Assembly: GCF_013523165.1 (NCBI RefSeq)
Contig: NZ_JAAMQI010000029.1
Span: 1 to 40,753, forward strand
DNA: 40,753 nucleotides
Reading direction: 5' to 3'
DNA from: Pseudomonas entomophila
GTDB lineage: Bacteria; Pseudomonadota; Gammaproteobacteria; Pseudomonadales; Pseudomonadaceae
A program made the translations under genes and the position numbers. The notes under the pieces are model-generated. The model was not told where the DNA came from. It was given only the letters and a program-made list of their open reading frames with translations, and searched no databases. Positions 18,069-25,822 of the stretch are shown in pieces (within the stretch, counting starts at the first letter, position 1; every line of letters starts with the position of its first letter).

Positions 18069-18238
18069 CGCCATCGCGGGCAAGCCCGCTCCCACACAGG
18101 AAATCGCGTCGATCTATCAGATCAGCGATGCAGTCCAAATACCCATAAGCACGCCGCTCTAAGACAGGTCGCCACGAGCCTGTCGGTGTAGGCATAGCTG
18201 CGCAAGCAGCGTGTGGGAGCGGGCTTGCCCGCGATGGC
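18069..18238. repeat. Two facing REP copies, second class
   Basis: GCCATCGCGGGCAAGCCCGC followed by TCCCACA (18069-18096) is mirrored by GTGTGGGAGCGGGCTTGCCC and GCGATGGC (18211-18238). The copies are about 115 bp apart and fill most of the 460-bp gene-free stretch 17923-18382. The rest of that stretch holds the terminator at 18326-18357 and the esterase upstream region. Confidence 0.85.
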
Positions 18239-18325
18239 AGACGACGCATGCCCCCTCTTGATCGTCGACAAGCCGGGTCCCACACCTGTCATCACGACGC
18301 ACAGCAACGCCCGACCAGCAGCCCT

Positions 18326-18357
18326 GAAACGAAAAGAGGCGCCCCTTGGGGCGCCTC
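18326..18357 (-). terminator. Rho-independent terminator of the spermidine operon
   Basis: On the minus strand a perfect 10-bp stem (GAGGCGCCCC/GGGGCGCCTC, 18357-18336) is followed by TTTTCGTTTC. It lies 25 bp after the stop of the dehydrogenase gene and is the clearest intrinsic terminator on this strand. Confidence 0.88.
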
Positions 18358-18382
18358 TCGACAGAGCCTCAACGCGACGCGA

Positions 18383-19627
18383 TCACGCCTCGGCGTCCCA
18401 CGGACGGTCGCCGTGCGCGTCCTTGACGCGGGTCGGCAGGCCCATCACGTCCAGTGCCTTGAGGAACGGCTCGGCCGGCAGCTCCTCGACGTTGACCATG
18501 CGCTGCACGTCCCACTGGCCACGGGCGACCAGCAGGGCCGCCGCCACGGGCGGTACGCCTGCGGTGTACGAGATGCCCTGGCTGTCGGTCTCGGCGTAGG
18601 CCTCTTCGTGGTCGGCCACGTTGTAGATGAACACTTCGCGCGGCTGGCCATCCTTGGTGCCCTTGACCAGGTCACCGATGCAGGTCTTGCCGGTGTAGCC
18701 CGGCGCCAGCGAGGAGGGGTCGGGCAGCACGGCCTTGACCACCTTCAGCGGGACGACTTCCAGGCCTTCGGCCGTGCGCACCGGCTGCTCGGAGAGCAGG
18801 CCCAGGTTCTTCAGCACGGTGAAGACGTTGATGTAGTGCTCGCCGAAGCTCATCCAGAAGCGCACGTTCGGCACGTCGAGGTTCTTCGACAGCGAGTGCA
18901 CTTCGTCGTGGCCAGTCAGGTACAGGTTCTGCGCGCCCACGACCGGCAGGTCGTCCGTGCGCTTGACCTCGAACATGGTGTTGCTGGTCCACTGGCTGTT
19001 CTGCCAGCTCCAGACCTGACCGGTGAACTCGCGGAAGTTGATTTCCGGGTCGAAGTTGGTCGCGAAGTACTTGCCATGGGAGCCGGCATTGACGTCGAGA
19101 ATGTCGATCGAGTCGATGCGGTCGAAATACTGCTGCTGCGCCAGTTTGGCGTAGCTGTTGACCACACCCGGGTCGAAACCGACGCCGAGAATGGCCGTGA
19201 TGTTCTTCGCCTGGCACTCGTCGAGGTGTTTCCACTCGTAGTTGCCATACCAGGGCGGGGTCTCGCAGATCTTGCCCGGCTCTTCGTGGATCGCAGTGTC
19301 CAGATAGGCTGCGCCGGTATCGATGCAGGCGCGCAGCACCGACATGTTCAGGAAGGCGGAACCGACGTTGATCACGATCTGCGAGTCGGTCTCGCGGATC
19401 AGCGCCTTGGTCGCCTCGACATCGAGGGCATTGAGCGAAAAGGCCTGGATGTCGGCGGGTACCTTGAGGCTACCCTTGGCCTTGACGCTGTCGATGATGG
19501 CCTGGCATTTGGAGATGTTCCGTGACGCGATGGCGATACGACCGAGTTCGTCGTTATGCTGCGCGCACTTGTGGGCCACCACCTTGGCGACACCTCCTGC
19601 ACCAATGATAAGAACGTTCTTTCTCAA
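18383..19627 (-). CDS. Carboxy(nor)spermidine dehydrogenase, saccharopine-dehydrogenase family, 414 aa
   Basis: Condenses aspartate semialdehyde with putrescine (or diaminopropane) and reduces the product with NAD(P)H to carboxyspermidine (or carboxynorspermidine). The N-terminal Rossmann motif is VLIIGAGGVAKVVAHK, followed by family segments IVINVGSAFLNMSVL, GAAYLDTAIHE, ILGVGFDPGVVNSYA and GSHGKYFATNFDPEINFREF. The family alone could also suggest lysine metabolism, but the partner decarboxylase 31 bp upstream makes the polyamine role much more likely. The apparent start is TTG at 19627, with AAGGG about 6 bp and AGGAG about 11 bp before it; no better in-frame start was seen. A strong terminator follows. 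Confidence 0.9.
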   Translation of the reverse strand: MRKNVLIIGAGGVAKVVAHKCAQHNDELGRIAIASRNISKCQAIIDSVKAKGSLKVPADIQAFSLNALDVEATKALIRETDSQIVINVGSAFLNMSVLRACIDTGAAYLDTAIHEEPGKICETPPWYGNYEWKHLDECQAKNITAILGVGFDPGVVNSYAKLAQQQYFDRIDSIDILDVNAGSHGKYFATNFDPEINFREFTGQVWSWQNSQWTSNTMFEVKRTDDLPVVGAQNLYLTGHDEVHSLSKNLDVPNVRFWMSFGEHYINVFTVLKNLGLLSEQPVRTAEGLEVVPLKVVKAVLPDPSSLAPGYTGKTCIGDLVKGTKDGQPREVFIYNVADHEEAYAETDSQGISYTAGVPPVAAALLVARGQWDVQRMVNVEELPAEPFLKALDVMGLPTRVKDAHGDRPWDAEA

Positions 19628-19658
19628 TTTATCCCTTGCTCCTCGTTGAAGCCTGTCG

Positions 19659-20756
19659 TCAGGACAGGCTGGACAGGTAGTCGTCGAAACCGAACTCGCG
19701 CACCACCTCGACGTTGCCGTCGAGCTGCTTGACCGCGATGGCCGGCATCTTCACCCCGTTGAACCAGTTTTTCTTGACCATGGTGTAACCCGCCGCGTCG
19801 ATGAACGACAGCCGATCGCCGACGGCCAGCGGACGGTCGAAGCGGTATTCGCCGAAGATGTCCCCGGCCAGGCACGACTTGCCGCAGACCATGTAGCTGT
19901 GCTCGCCGTCGCAGGGCGCCATCTTGGCGTCCAGGCGGTAGATCAGCAGGTCGAGCATGTGCGCCTCGATGGAGCTGTCGACCACGGCCAGGTGCTTGCC
20001 GTTGTACAGCGTGTCGAGCACGGTCACTTCCAGCGACGCGCTCTGGGTGATCGCCGCTTCGCCGGGCTCGAGGTAGACCTGGACGCCGTAGGTGTCGGAG
20101 AAGCGCTTGAGACGCTCGCAGAACGCGTCCAGCGCATAGCCTTCACCGGTGAAGTGGATGCCGCCACCCAGGCTCACCCAGTCCACCTTGTGCAGCAGGT
20201 GACCGAAGCGTTCCTCGATGTGCGACAGCATCTGGTCGAACAGGCTGAAGTCGCCGTTCTCGCAGTTGTTGTGGAACATGAACCCGGAGATCTGATCGAT
20301 GACGGTTTCGATCTTGGCCGGGTCCCATTCGCCCAGCCGGCTGAACGGACGCGCCGGGTCGGCCAGCAGGTAGTCCGAGCTGCTCACCTGGGGGTTCACG
20401 CGCAGGCCGCGGGTCTTGCCCTCGGAGGCATCGGCGTAGCGCTGCAGCTGGCCGATGGAATTGAAGATGATCTTGTCGCAGTGCTCGAGCATCTCGTCGA
20501 TTTCGTCGTCCGCCCAGGCCACGCTGTAGGCATGGGTTTCACCCGCGAACTTCTGCCGGCCGAGCTTGAGCTCGTACAGCGACGACGACGTGGTGCCGTC
20601 CATGTACTGCTCCATCAGGTCGAACACCGACCAGGTCGCGAAGCACTTGAGCGCCAGCAGGGCCTTGGCCCCGGATTGCTCGCGCACGTAGGCGATCTTC
20701 TTCAGGTTGACCAGCAGCTTCTGCTTGTCGATGAGGTAGTACGGCGTCTTGATCAT
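19659..20756 (-). CDS. nspC: Carboxy(nor)spermidine decarboxylase, 365 aa
   Basis: PLP enzyme of the alanine-racemase/ornithine-decarboxylase fold (type III) that turns carboxyspermidine into spermidine. Visible marks: the PLP lysine in LLALKCFATW (Lys37), the glycine loop SLGGGIHFTGEG (195-206), EPGEA (230-234) and CGKSCLAGDIFGEY (291-304) with the catalytic cysteine region. HNNCENGDF (162-170) is also typical of NspC. ATG 20756 has GGGAGG about 7 bp upstream; the earlier in-frame start at 20783 lacks this. It is first in the operon with the dehydrogenase. This is the alternative spermidine route, independent of SpeD/SpeE. Confidence 0.94.
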   Translation of the reverse strand: MIKTPYYLIDKQKLLVNLKKIAYVREQSGAKALLALKCFATWSVFDLMEQYMDGTTSSSLYELKLGRQKFAGETHAYSVAWADDEIDEMLEHCDKIIFNSIGQLQRYADASEGKTRGLRVNPQVSSSDYLLADPARPFSRLGEWDPAKIETVIDQISGFMFHNNCENGDFSLFDQMLSHIEERFGHLLHKVDWVSLGGGIHFTGEGYALDAFCERLKRFSDTYGVQVYLEPGEAAITQSASLEVTVLDTLYNGKHLAVVDSSIEAHMLDLLIYRLDAKMAPCDGEHSYMVCGKSCLAGDIFGEYRFDRPLAVGDRLSFIDAAGYTMVKKNWFNGVKMPAIAVKQLDGNVEVVREFGFDDYLSSLS

Positions 20757-21026
20757 CACAGGCCTCCCGGCCAGGCCGGCCAAAAAAAGATGCGCATTGT
20801 GCCTGCCCTCGGCCTAGATCGAAAGGGTGAAGCGCGCATTTCGTCCGCGTGGTCGTCGAGTGACCCGCAGGGGGCGACCCGTCATGAACCGAGCGGCGTC
20901 TGCCCAGTGCTTCCTGCCTCCGATGCAAGGGAATCTTCTCCCTGGCGCCAGACTCAGTTGAACAGAGCCACATGACCGTTGTGTGGTGTCACTGACCGCT
21001 CCGTCGTCGGAGCCAGGGAGAGCGTG

Positions 21027-21236
21027 ATGAGTTCGAAATACAAGGTGGGCGATGCCGTGCGCTGGAATTCCGAGGCAGGCGTGATCCACGGCAAGGTCAC
21101 CAAGGTGCACACGCGTGACGTGGAGTTCGCCGGGCGCACGCGTCACTGCTCCAGCGATGAGCCGCAGTACGAGGTCAAGAGCGACAAGACCGGCCACTTG
21201 GCCATGCACCGCGAAGATGCCCTGGATCGCGACTGA
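21027..21236 (+). CDS. DUF2945 (hypervirulence-associated TUDOR-like) protein, 69 aa
   Basis: Small protein with the standard DUF2945 pattern: YKVGDAVRWNSEAGVIHGKV, then EFAGRTRHCSSDEPQYEVKS and the end HREDALDR. The fold is an SH3/TUDOR-like barrel often found near stress genes; no biochemical role is established. The ATG at 21027 has GGGAG about 8 bp upstream. It is transcribed away from nspC, and a PepSY gene follows after 58 bp on the same strand. Confidence 0.88.
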   Translation: MSSKYKVGDAVRWNSEAGVIHGKVTKVHTRDVEFAGRTRHCSSDEPQYEVKSDKTGHLAMHREDALDRD

Positions 21237-21294
21237 ACCCCGGCAGCGTTCTGCCAGTCCTACAGATCACCTTCACACCGAAAGGATGTTCCCG

Positions 21295-21567
21295 ATGAAA
21301 GCACTGACTCGACTGTTCACTGGTCTGGCCCTGGTGGGCTCCTTGGGCGCTACCGCGGCCTGGGCCGATCAGCCAGGCGCCGACTGGAAGGTCGACATCG
21401 ACCACGCCTTGCAGACCGCCAAGGGCGCTGGCTACAGCCAGATCACCGAAGTCAAGATCGACGACGGTCATTGGGAAGGCAAGGGCACCAAGGCCGATGG
21501 TATGAAGTACGAGTTCCAGATCGATCCGCGCTCCGGCGCCATCGTCAAGGAAACCATGGACCACTGA
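21295..21567 (+). CDS. Secreted PepSY-domain protein, 90 aa
   Basis: Small periplasmic protein. The signal peptide runs MKALTRLFTGLALVGSLG...ATAAWA with cleavage expected after residue 22 (AWA/DQ). The mature part is one PepSY unit (DIDHALQTAKGAGYSQITEV, then WEGKGTKADGMKYEFQID and the end SGAIVKE). PepSY domains are thought to inhibit or bind peptidases or to act as small envelope sensors. AAAGGA precedes the ATG at 21295 by about 9 bp. A terminator follows 18 bp after the stop. Confidence 0.9.
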   Translation: MKALTRLFTGLALVGSLGATAAWADQPGADWKVDIDHALQTAKGAGYSQITEVKIDDGHWEGKGTKADGMKYEFQIDPRSGAIVKETMDH

Positions 21568-21584
21568 TCCCTGGGTCGTCCTCG

Positions 21585-21623
21585 AAGGCCGGGCCCGTCC
21601 ACGCGACGCGCCCGGCCTTTTCA
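21585..21623 (+). terminator. Rho-independent terminator after the PepSY gene
   Basis: AAGGCCGGGC (21585-21594) pairs perfectly with GCCCGGCCTT (21610-21619), with a 15-nt loop and a short T run (TTTTC). It directly follows the PepSY stop codon. Confidence 0.85.
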
Positions 21624-21733
21624 CGTCCGCCCGGTCACCTGGCCTCGGCGTGCTGCCCAAGGTGCCAGGCCCTGCGATAGACTGTGCGGCCCATGCGCCG
21701 ACCGTGGCGCCCATTCCCTTGTGCAGGATGCCC

Positions 21734-22516
21734 ATGTCCGATTCTCCCTCGCTCGCGTCCCCCATCACCGTCTTTCCCGCTGCCACGTCCCTGGGCACGG
21801 CCCATGAACAGGTCGCCCAGGCCGAACGCCAGTTGCAGCGCCGCCAGGGCCAGGTCATGCGGGTCTTCGTGGGCGTGCAGACGGCGTACTGCGCCTACCT
21901 GCTGCTCAAATGGGTCTGGCAGGGGCACTACATCGGTGGGCCGATCTACGCGGTGCTGATCTGGTGCCTGTTGTGGCTGCTGGCTGTGCCGTTGACGCTG
22001 CTCTGGCGGCCGCAGGCGCGCGCGCTGGAGCGCGCCCAGGCGGCGCTGGGGTCGGCACGCCTGGAGGCCGGCAAGGCGTTTCTGGCCAGCCAGTCGCTGG
22101 GCGCCTACCGCTGGATCTGCCGCAATGGCCGGATGCTCGGGGTGTTTCCAGACCGTCAGACGCTCTACGTGTCCGGTGGCGACCTGGGCGATCGGCAGGT
22201 GCTGATCGACGCGCCGCGGGCGGTCAAGCAGGTCCACGTCGACGAGAAGACTTTCACCCAAAGCACGTCCCAGACCACCACCACCCATGGCCGGCGCAAC
22301 GTGTTTACCTTCAACAAGTACATGGGCATGGTCGGCAAGGGCACCTCGCACTCGACCACGACCACCACCGACAGCACTTCGCGCAGCTTCACGCTGAACG
22401 TGCAGTTACAGGCGGCCGGGCAGGATCCGTGGTGGGTGCAGCTGCCATTCGGTGCGGACTGGCAAGAGGCGCTGAACTGGAAACTGCTGGTCGAGCAGGC
22501 CGCCGGGCGCCAGTGA
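21734..22516 (+). CDS. Unknown membrane protein with Thr/Ser-rich segment, 260 aa
   Basis: I do not recognise a named family. After a soluble N-terminus with a coiled-coil-like stretch (AHEQVAQAERQLQRRQGQV) come two hydrophobic segments (VFVGVQTAYCAYLLLKWVW and YAVLIWCLLWLLAVPLTLLW), then a second helical stretch (ARALERAQAALGSARLEAG). The C-terminal half is mostly beta-like and contains an unusual Thr/Ser-rich region (TFTQSTSQTTTTHGRRN and SHSTTTTTDSTSRSF), followed by a conserved-looking WWVQLPFGADWQEALNWKLL. ATG 21734 is preferred because AGGA lies 5-6 bp before it; the ATG at 21728 overlaps that site. The end is 32 bp from the convergent alkB stop. Confidence 0.72.
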   Translation: MSDSPSLASPITVFPAATSLGTAHEQVAQAERQLQRRQGQVMRVFVGVQTAYCAYLLLKWVWQGHYIGGPIYAVLIWCLLWLLAVPLTLLWRPQARALERAQAALGSARLEAGKAFLASQSLGAYRWICRNGRMLGVFPDRQTLYVSGGDLGDRQVLIDAPRAVKQVHVDEKTFTQSTSQTTTTHGRRNVFTFNKYMGMVGKGTSHSTTTTTDSTSRSFTLNVQLQAAGQDPWWVQLPFGADWQEALNWKLLVEQAAGRQ

Positions 22517-22548
22517 CCGGGCAGGGCGGGACGGCGCATGGGGTGCCG

Positions 22549-23193
22549 TCAGCCGGCCTTGCGCAGCGTCAGGTTGAGGCGTCGTTCGCCCAGGCGAGGA
22601 TGATGCCCGGGCTTGATCGGCAACACGCCATGAAAGCGCAATCGGTCCTCGCCGCCCCAGACCAGGACGTCGCCGTGGTTCAGGGGTATCCGTGCGACCC
22701 GATCGGTGCGCTGTAGCCCGCCCAGCACGAAGACCGCCGGCAGCCCGAGCGAGAGCGAGACGATCGGCTGCGTGAAATCATGCTCGTCACGGTCCTGATG
22801 CAGGCTCAACGGCGTACCGGGCAGGTAGTGGTTGATCAGGCAGGCATCCGGCACGAAGCCCTCGAAGCCCGCCAGGGCGGCCGCGCGCGAGGCCAGTGCC
22901 ACCAGCAGCGGTGGCAGGGCCGGCCATGGCTGGCCGCTGAGGGGGTCCAGGGGCGTATAGCGGTACCCGTGCGCGTCGCTGACCCAGCCCAGTTCGCCAC
23001 AGTTGCTGATGCCCACGGCCATGCGCCGGCCCCCTGGGGTGTACAGATGACGAAAGGGCGCCGCGCGCAGCACGGGACGCAGCGCATCGAGCAACGGCTC
23101 GACGCTGTCCAGGATGAAGCCTGGCAGCAGCACCGTGTGCGGGGCCAGGCGCTGCGGCTCAGGGCCGAACAGGTTCAGGTCCGACTGGATCAG
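22549..23193 (-). CDS. alkB: AlkB, Fe(II)/2-oxoglutarate-dependent DNA dealkylase, 214 aa
   Basis: Repairs N1-methyladenine and N3-methylcytosine by oxidative demethylation. Similarity to the E. coli type is strong along the whole chain: FRHLYTPGGRRMAVGISNCG, GWVSDAHGYRYTPLDPLSGQ, PDACLINHYLPGTPLSLHQD and IVSLSLGLPAVF. Iron ligands are His132, Asp134 and His188; the 2OG-binding region ends RRLNLTLRKAG. No ATG, GTG or TTG lies at the expected place. CTG at 23193 (reading LIQSDLNLFG) has GAGG 7 bp upstream and gives almost exactly the length of E. coli AlkB (216 aa), so I take it as the start; the next in-frame ATG (23376) would add 61 non-family residues. Confidence 0.9.
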   Translation of the reverse strand: MIQSDLNLFGPEPQRLAPHTVLLPGFILDSVEPLLDALRPVLRAAPFRHLYTPGGRRMAVGISNCGELGWVSDAHGYRYTPLDPLSGQPWPALPPLLVALASRAAALAGFEGFVPDACLINHYLPGTPLSLHQDRDEHDFTQPIVSLSLGLPAVFVLGGLQRTDRVARIPLNHGDVLVWGGEDRLRFHGVLPIKPGHHPRLGERRLNLTLRKAG

Positions 23194-23298
23194 GGGCGGC
23201 CTCGGGGTAACAGGGGGGTAGGGCAGTGTAAGAGGGCGTGGCGGCAGCTCACAAGCGGTGAGCGGCAAGCGGTAGCGCTCGTAAGGAGACGGCTTTTG

Positions 23299-23391
23299 CG
23301 TTGCTGGTAATGGCCTGGCGGCGCTGCCTGTCGAGCACGATCGACGTGTTGTGCGAGCACACCCGCGCCAGGCCATTCACAGCGTGCAACG
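23299..23391. other. Branched inverted repeat, possible structured RNA
   Basis: Nested complementarity: CGTTGC (23299-23304) with GCAACG (23386-23391); a perfect 12-bp stem AATGGCCTGGCG (23309-23320) with CGCCAGGCCATT (23366-23377); and within it two small hairpins, GTCGA/TCGAC (23330-23345) and TGTGC/GCACA (23350-23361). The whole can fold as a multi-branched element. It lies between the proC-like stop and alkB, both on the minus strand. No U-tract follows and no coding potential fits it. Confidence 0.5.
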
Positions 23392-23404
23392 TACCGCCCC
23401 ACGC

Positions 23405-24181
23405 TCATTTTTCCTCTCGCGTTCCGACCAGCCCCGCCAGCACCTGCTCGAAGGCGGCATTCCAGTTCAGCGCCGAGGGGTGTGCCTGGAGCACCGCCAG
23501 GCCCTGGGCGGTGAAGGTGCCTGGCGTGGCGATGGCATCGCCCAGCGCTTGAAGCGAACGCTCGGGCTGCGCGCGGACGCTGGTGAGGCAGTCTTCCAGG
23601 TTGCCCAGCACCAGTGCCCGGGCCTGTTCCGAAGGCAGGCCCTGCTCGGCGAACCAACCCTGCAGGCCGTTCAGCAGGAAGTAGAACCAGCCATTCATGC
23701 ACGCTGCCACCGTGGCCAGTTCGAAGGCCGGCTCGTCGGCCATCGCTACCAGGGTCCCCAAGGGTTCGAGCACGCTGCGCGCCTGGTCGTCCGGGGGGCA
23801 GAGTGCGACGGTGGTGGCGGTGTACTGCGCCGCATAGGACAGCATGGCGCGCAGGCAGCGCGCGGTCGGGAACGCCGCGTGCAGGCGCGCCAGGTTCACG
23901 CCTGCCAGCAACGACACCAACGGCTGGCCCTCACGCAGATGCACCTGCGCCGCTATCGTCTCGAGCGCATCGGGCCGTACGCCGAGAATCAGCAGGTCGG
24001 CCGCATCGACCACGGCCTGGTTGCTGGCCAGCACTCGGCAGCCTTGCTGTTCGGCCAGGATGGCGGCGCGTTCGGCATTGCGAGGGGACAGCACGATGGC
24101 GCCCGTGTAGCCACTGCGACGCAGGCCGCGGACCACCGTTTCGGTGAGTTCGCCAACGCCCAGGATACCCAACGTGTCCAT
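23405..24181 (-). CDS. ProC-like NAD(P)-dependent reductase (pyrroline-5-carboxylate reductase family), 258 aa
   Basis: The N-terminal nucleotide-binding motif is TLGILGVGELTETVVRGLRRSGY, followed by IVLSPRNAERAAILA, a P5CR-type middle (LLILGVRPDALETIAAQV and PLVSLLAGVNLARLHAAF) and a helical dimerisation part (MNGWFYFLLNGLQGWF...GLPSEQARALVLG). Glu at LGVGEL, where true ProC has Gly-x-Gly-x-Met/Ala, and the short length suggest a diverged paralogue. It may reduce another cyclic imine or act on proline-like compounds. The ATG at 24181 has AAGGAGAT just upstream. alkB follows on the same strand after 211 bp. Confidence 0.82.
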   Translation of the reverse strand: MDTLGILGVGELTETVVRGLRRSGYTGAIVLSPRNAERAAILAEQQGCRVLASNQAVVDAADLLILGVRPDALETIAAQVHLREGQPLVSLLAGVNLARLHAAFPTARCLRAMLSYAAQYTATTVALCPPDDQARSVLEPLGTLVAMADEPAFELATVAACMNGWFYFLLNGLQGWFAEQGLPSEQARALVLGNLEDCLTSVRAQPERSLQALGDAIATPGTFTAQGLAVLQAHPSALNWNAAFEQVLAGLVGTREEK

Positions 24182-24671
24182 GTCATCTCCTTCGTGAAGG
24201 GTGACCGGCTCGACACGGGGCACCCGGGAACGTGAAGCGAGGGCTGCGGTTGGGCCGCCGGGGAGGCACCGGCGCAGGCAACGGCCGGTGACCGTCCGGT
24301 CGAGCAGGCCGGGCCCCTGGCAGCACTCGCCAAGCCCCTCACTATACGCACGCCAGGTCAGCAACGCCCAGCCTGCGCTGAACGTGTCTTGCAGAGGGTG
24401 GATGAACCCACGCCATGGCATCACCGAACCCGCGCCCGCTCGCTACGTGACCGTCGTCAGCGCCAGGCAGAGCCGATCAGGTGCAGGCCGCTCGGTCACC
24501 TGGATGAGTCGCTGGTCAGCTTTGAACTCGGAGGAAACGGCTGCTGACGCATGAAGCGAAATGCCCGTCCACTGCTGTGCCAAGGGCGGTACTACCCATC
24601 ATGATGGACCCGTTGAGCCTGAGCATTTTCCGGCAGCGTCTGGCACTGTCCAGCGCTTTGGGTCAGGTGAC

Positions 24672-24864
24672 GCCTGCATCGCGGGCAAGCCTCCACAGAG
24701 GGCCAACCAGTGAGGGGCACCAGGCAGTTGATTGGAATGAAGGCCAGTGGGAGCTGGCTTGCCAGCGATAGGGCCCGAGCAGGCGGCGCCTGCATCGCGG
24801 GCAAGCCTGCTCCCACAAGGGGCCAATCAGTTGGGAAGCACCAGGTAGTTGAGTGGAATGAAGG
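24672..24864. repeat. Imperfect tandem duplication containing REP sequences
   Basis: GCCTGCATCGCGGGCAAGCC begins at 24672 and again at 24788. Each copy continues with a GGGCCAA(C/T)CAGT... segment, a GCACCAGG(C/T)AGTTGA(T/G)TGGAATGAAGG segment and ends at 24743 and 24864 respectively. A facing REP arm (GTGGGAGCTGGCTTGCCAGCG, about 24747-24767) lies between. The block sits in the 840-bp gene-free stretch 24182-25020, in which I see no credible gene; the open frames there have no family resemblance. Confidence 0.8.
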
Positions 24865-24942
24865 TCATTGCCTACACGTCCACGTACAAGCGTCTGTCAG
24901 TCTTTGCCCGCGTACCCGAGGGAAACCAGACCCCATGAGCGC

Positions 24943-24971
24943 TTGTCAAACGGCGCGGCCACGCCGATAGT
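24943..24971 (+). promoter_or_regulatory. Possible sigma-70 promoter of the inaA-like gene
   Basis: TTGTCA (24943-24948), a 17-bp spacer and GATAGT (24966-24971). The start point would lie about 42 bp before the ATG at 25021. An AT-rich stretch (TTTTCAATAAAAATG) lies just downstream. The match is moderate. Confidence 0.4.
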
Positions 24972-25020
24972 GAGCTGTTTTCAATAAAAATGCAGATGTC
25001 CTGACAGGGCAGAGGTTCTG

Positions 25021-25704
25021 ATGACACACGATATGACGACTGAGCCAGGGCTTCCATGCCCGCCGGTCAAGGACATCCTGAGCGCACCGGGTGAGTGGGT
25101 CGAACCACCGAACGTGCGCCGAGGTGGCGAGAGTGGCGTACTGCGCGTCGCCCTCGGCGGCCTGACGTTCTACAAGAAGCAGCAGGTGGGCCACATCTAC
25201 CGAAGCCTGCTGCACCCCTTCGGTTACCCGACGGTCGCCCGAGAGGTCAGGGCCATCCGCGCCGCTGGCGCTCTGGGCGTGACCACGCCGTCGCTGGTGT
25301 ACAGCGACGTGCACAAGCAGTCGGGCGAATGGCAGGCAGTGATGGTGACCGGCGCGCTGGAAGGGTACATGTCGCTGGAGGACTTCTACGCGCAAGGGTT
25401 GGACAAGACCGTAGGGCACGCGCTTCACCACGAAATCCTGGAAGCCTACGGACGCACGCTGGCGAAGCTGAACCTCGGGCGCTGGCAGCATGGCTGCCTG
25501 TACACCAAGCACGTGTTCATCGACGCGCGCCAGCCGGGCATCAAGGTGGCCTTGCTGGACTTCGAGAAAGCCCGCCGACGGCTCACGGCCAAGAAAGCCA
25601 GTCGGCATGACCTGAGGCAGGTCAAGCGCCGCTCGGGATGGCAGGAGCCGGAGTGGCAGGCGTTCTACAATGGCTATCGCTACGTGTTCGGCGCGGCGGC
25701 CTGA
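25021..25704 (+). CDS. inaA: InaA-like lipopolysaccharide-kinase-family protein, 227 aa
   Basis: A member of the Kdo/WaaP-like small kinase fold. Visible: LRVALGGLTFYKKQQ (ATP-binding lysine Lys52 or 53), the helix-C glutamate region YPTVAREVRAIRAAG (Glu75), the catalytic loop HGCLYTKHVFID (157-168) and the metal motif LLDFEKARR (Asp180). InaA in Pseudomonas and E. coli is known as a protein induced by weak acids, and family members phosphorylate lipopolysaccharide core sugars; a real substrate for this subfamily is not established. AGAGG lies 5 bp before the ATG. The gene stands alone, after a long REP-rich gap. Confidence 0.87.
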   Translation: MTHDMTTEPGLPCPPVKDILSAPGEWVEPPNVRRGGESGVLRVALGGLTFYKKQQVGHIYRSLLHPFGYPTVAREVRAIRAAGALGVTTPSLVYSDVHKQSGEWQAVMVTGALEGYMSLEDFYAQGLDKTVGHALHHEILEAYGRTLAKLNLGRWQHGCLYTKHVFIDARQPGIKVALLDFEKARRRLTAKKASRHDLRQVKRRSGWQEPEWQAFYNGYRYVFGAAA

Positions 25705-25822
25705 GGCCGACCGGTTACACCGGTAACGACGCCATCGAAGCCTGCTGCCAGCCTGCTGCGGCCTTGGGCACCCCCTGGCGCCACAAGGCCGCGTCCGCGT
25801 TCACACGCGGACAGGCCTGCCT

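Noticed and set aside
23299..23391. Branched inverted repeat read as a tRNA or integron attC site
   Set aside because: It has no T-loop (GGTTCGA-type) or CCA end and no acceptor/anticodon arrangement, and it lacks the attC R and L box pattern; no integron integrase or cassette lies beside it.
24201..24554. 117-codon open frame in the long gap before inaA
   Set aside because: Arg-, Ser- and Pro-rich composition, no upstream ribosome-binding site, no domain; typical of chance frames in GC-rich DNA.
24182..25020. Possible CRISPR array in the repeat-rich gap
   Set aside because: The repeats are REP arms in both orientations plus one tandem duplication; there are no regularly spaced identical repeats with unique spacers and no cas genes.
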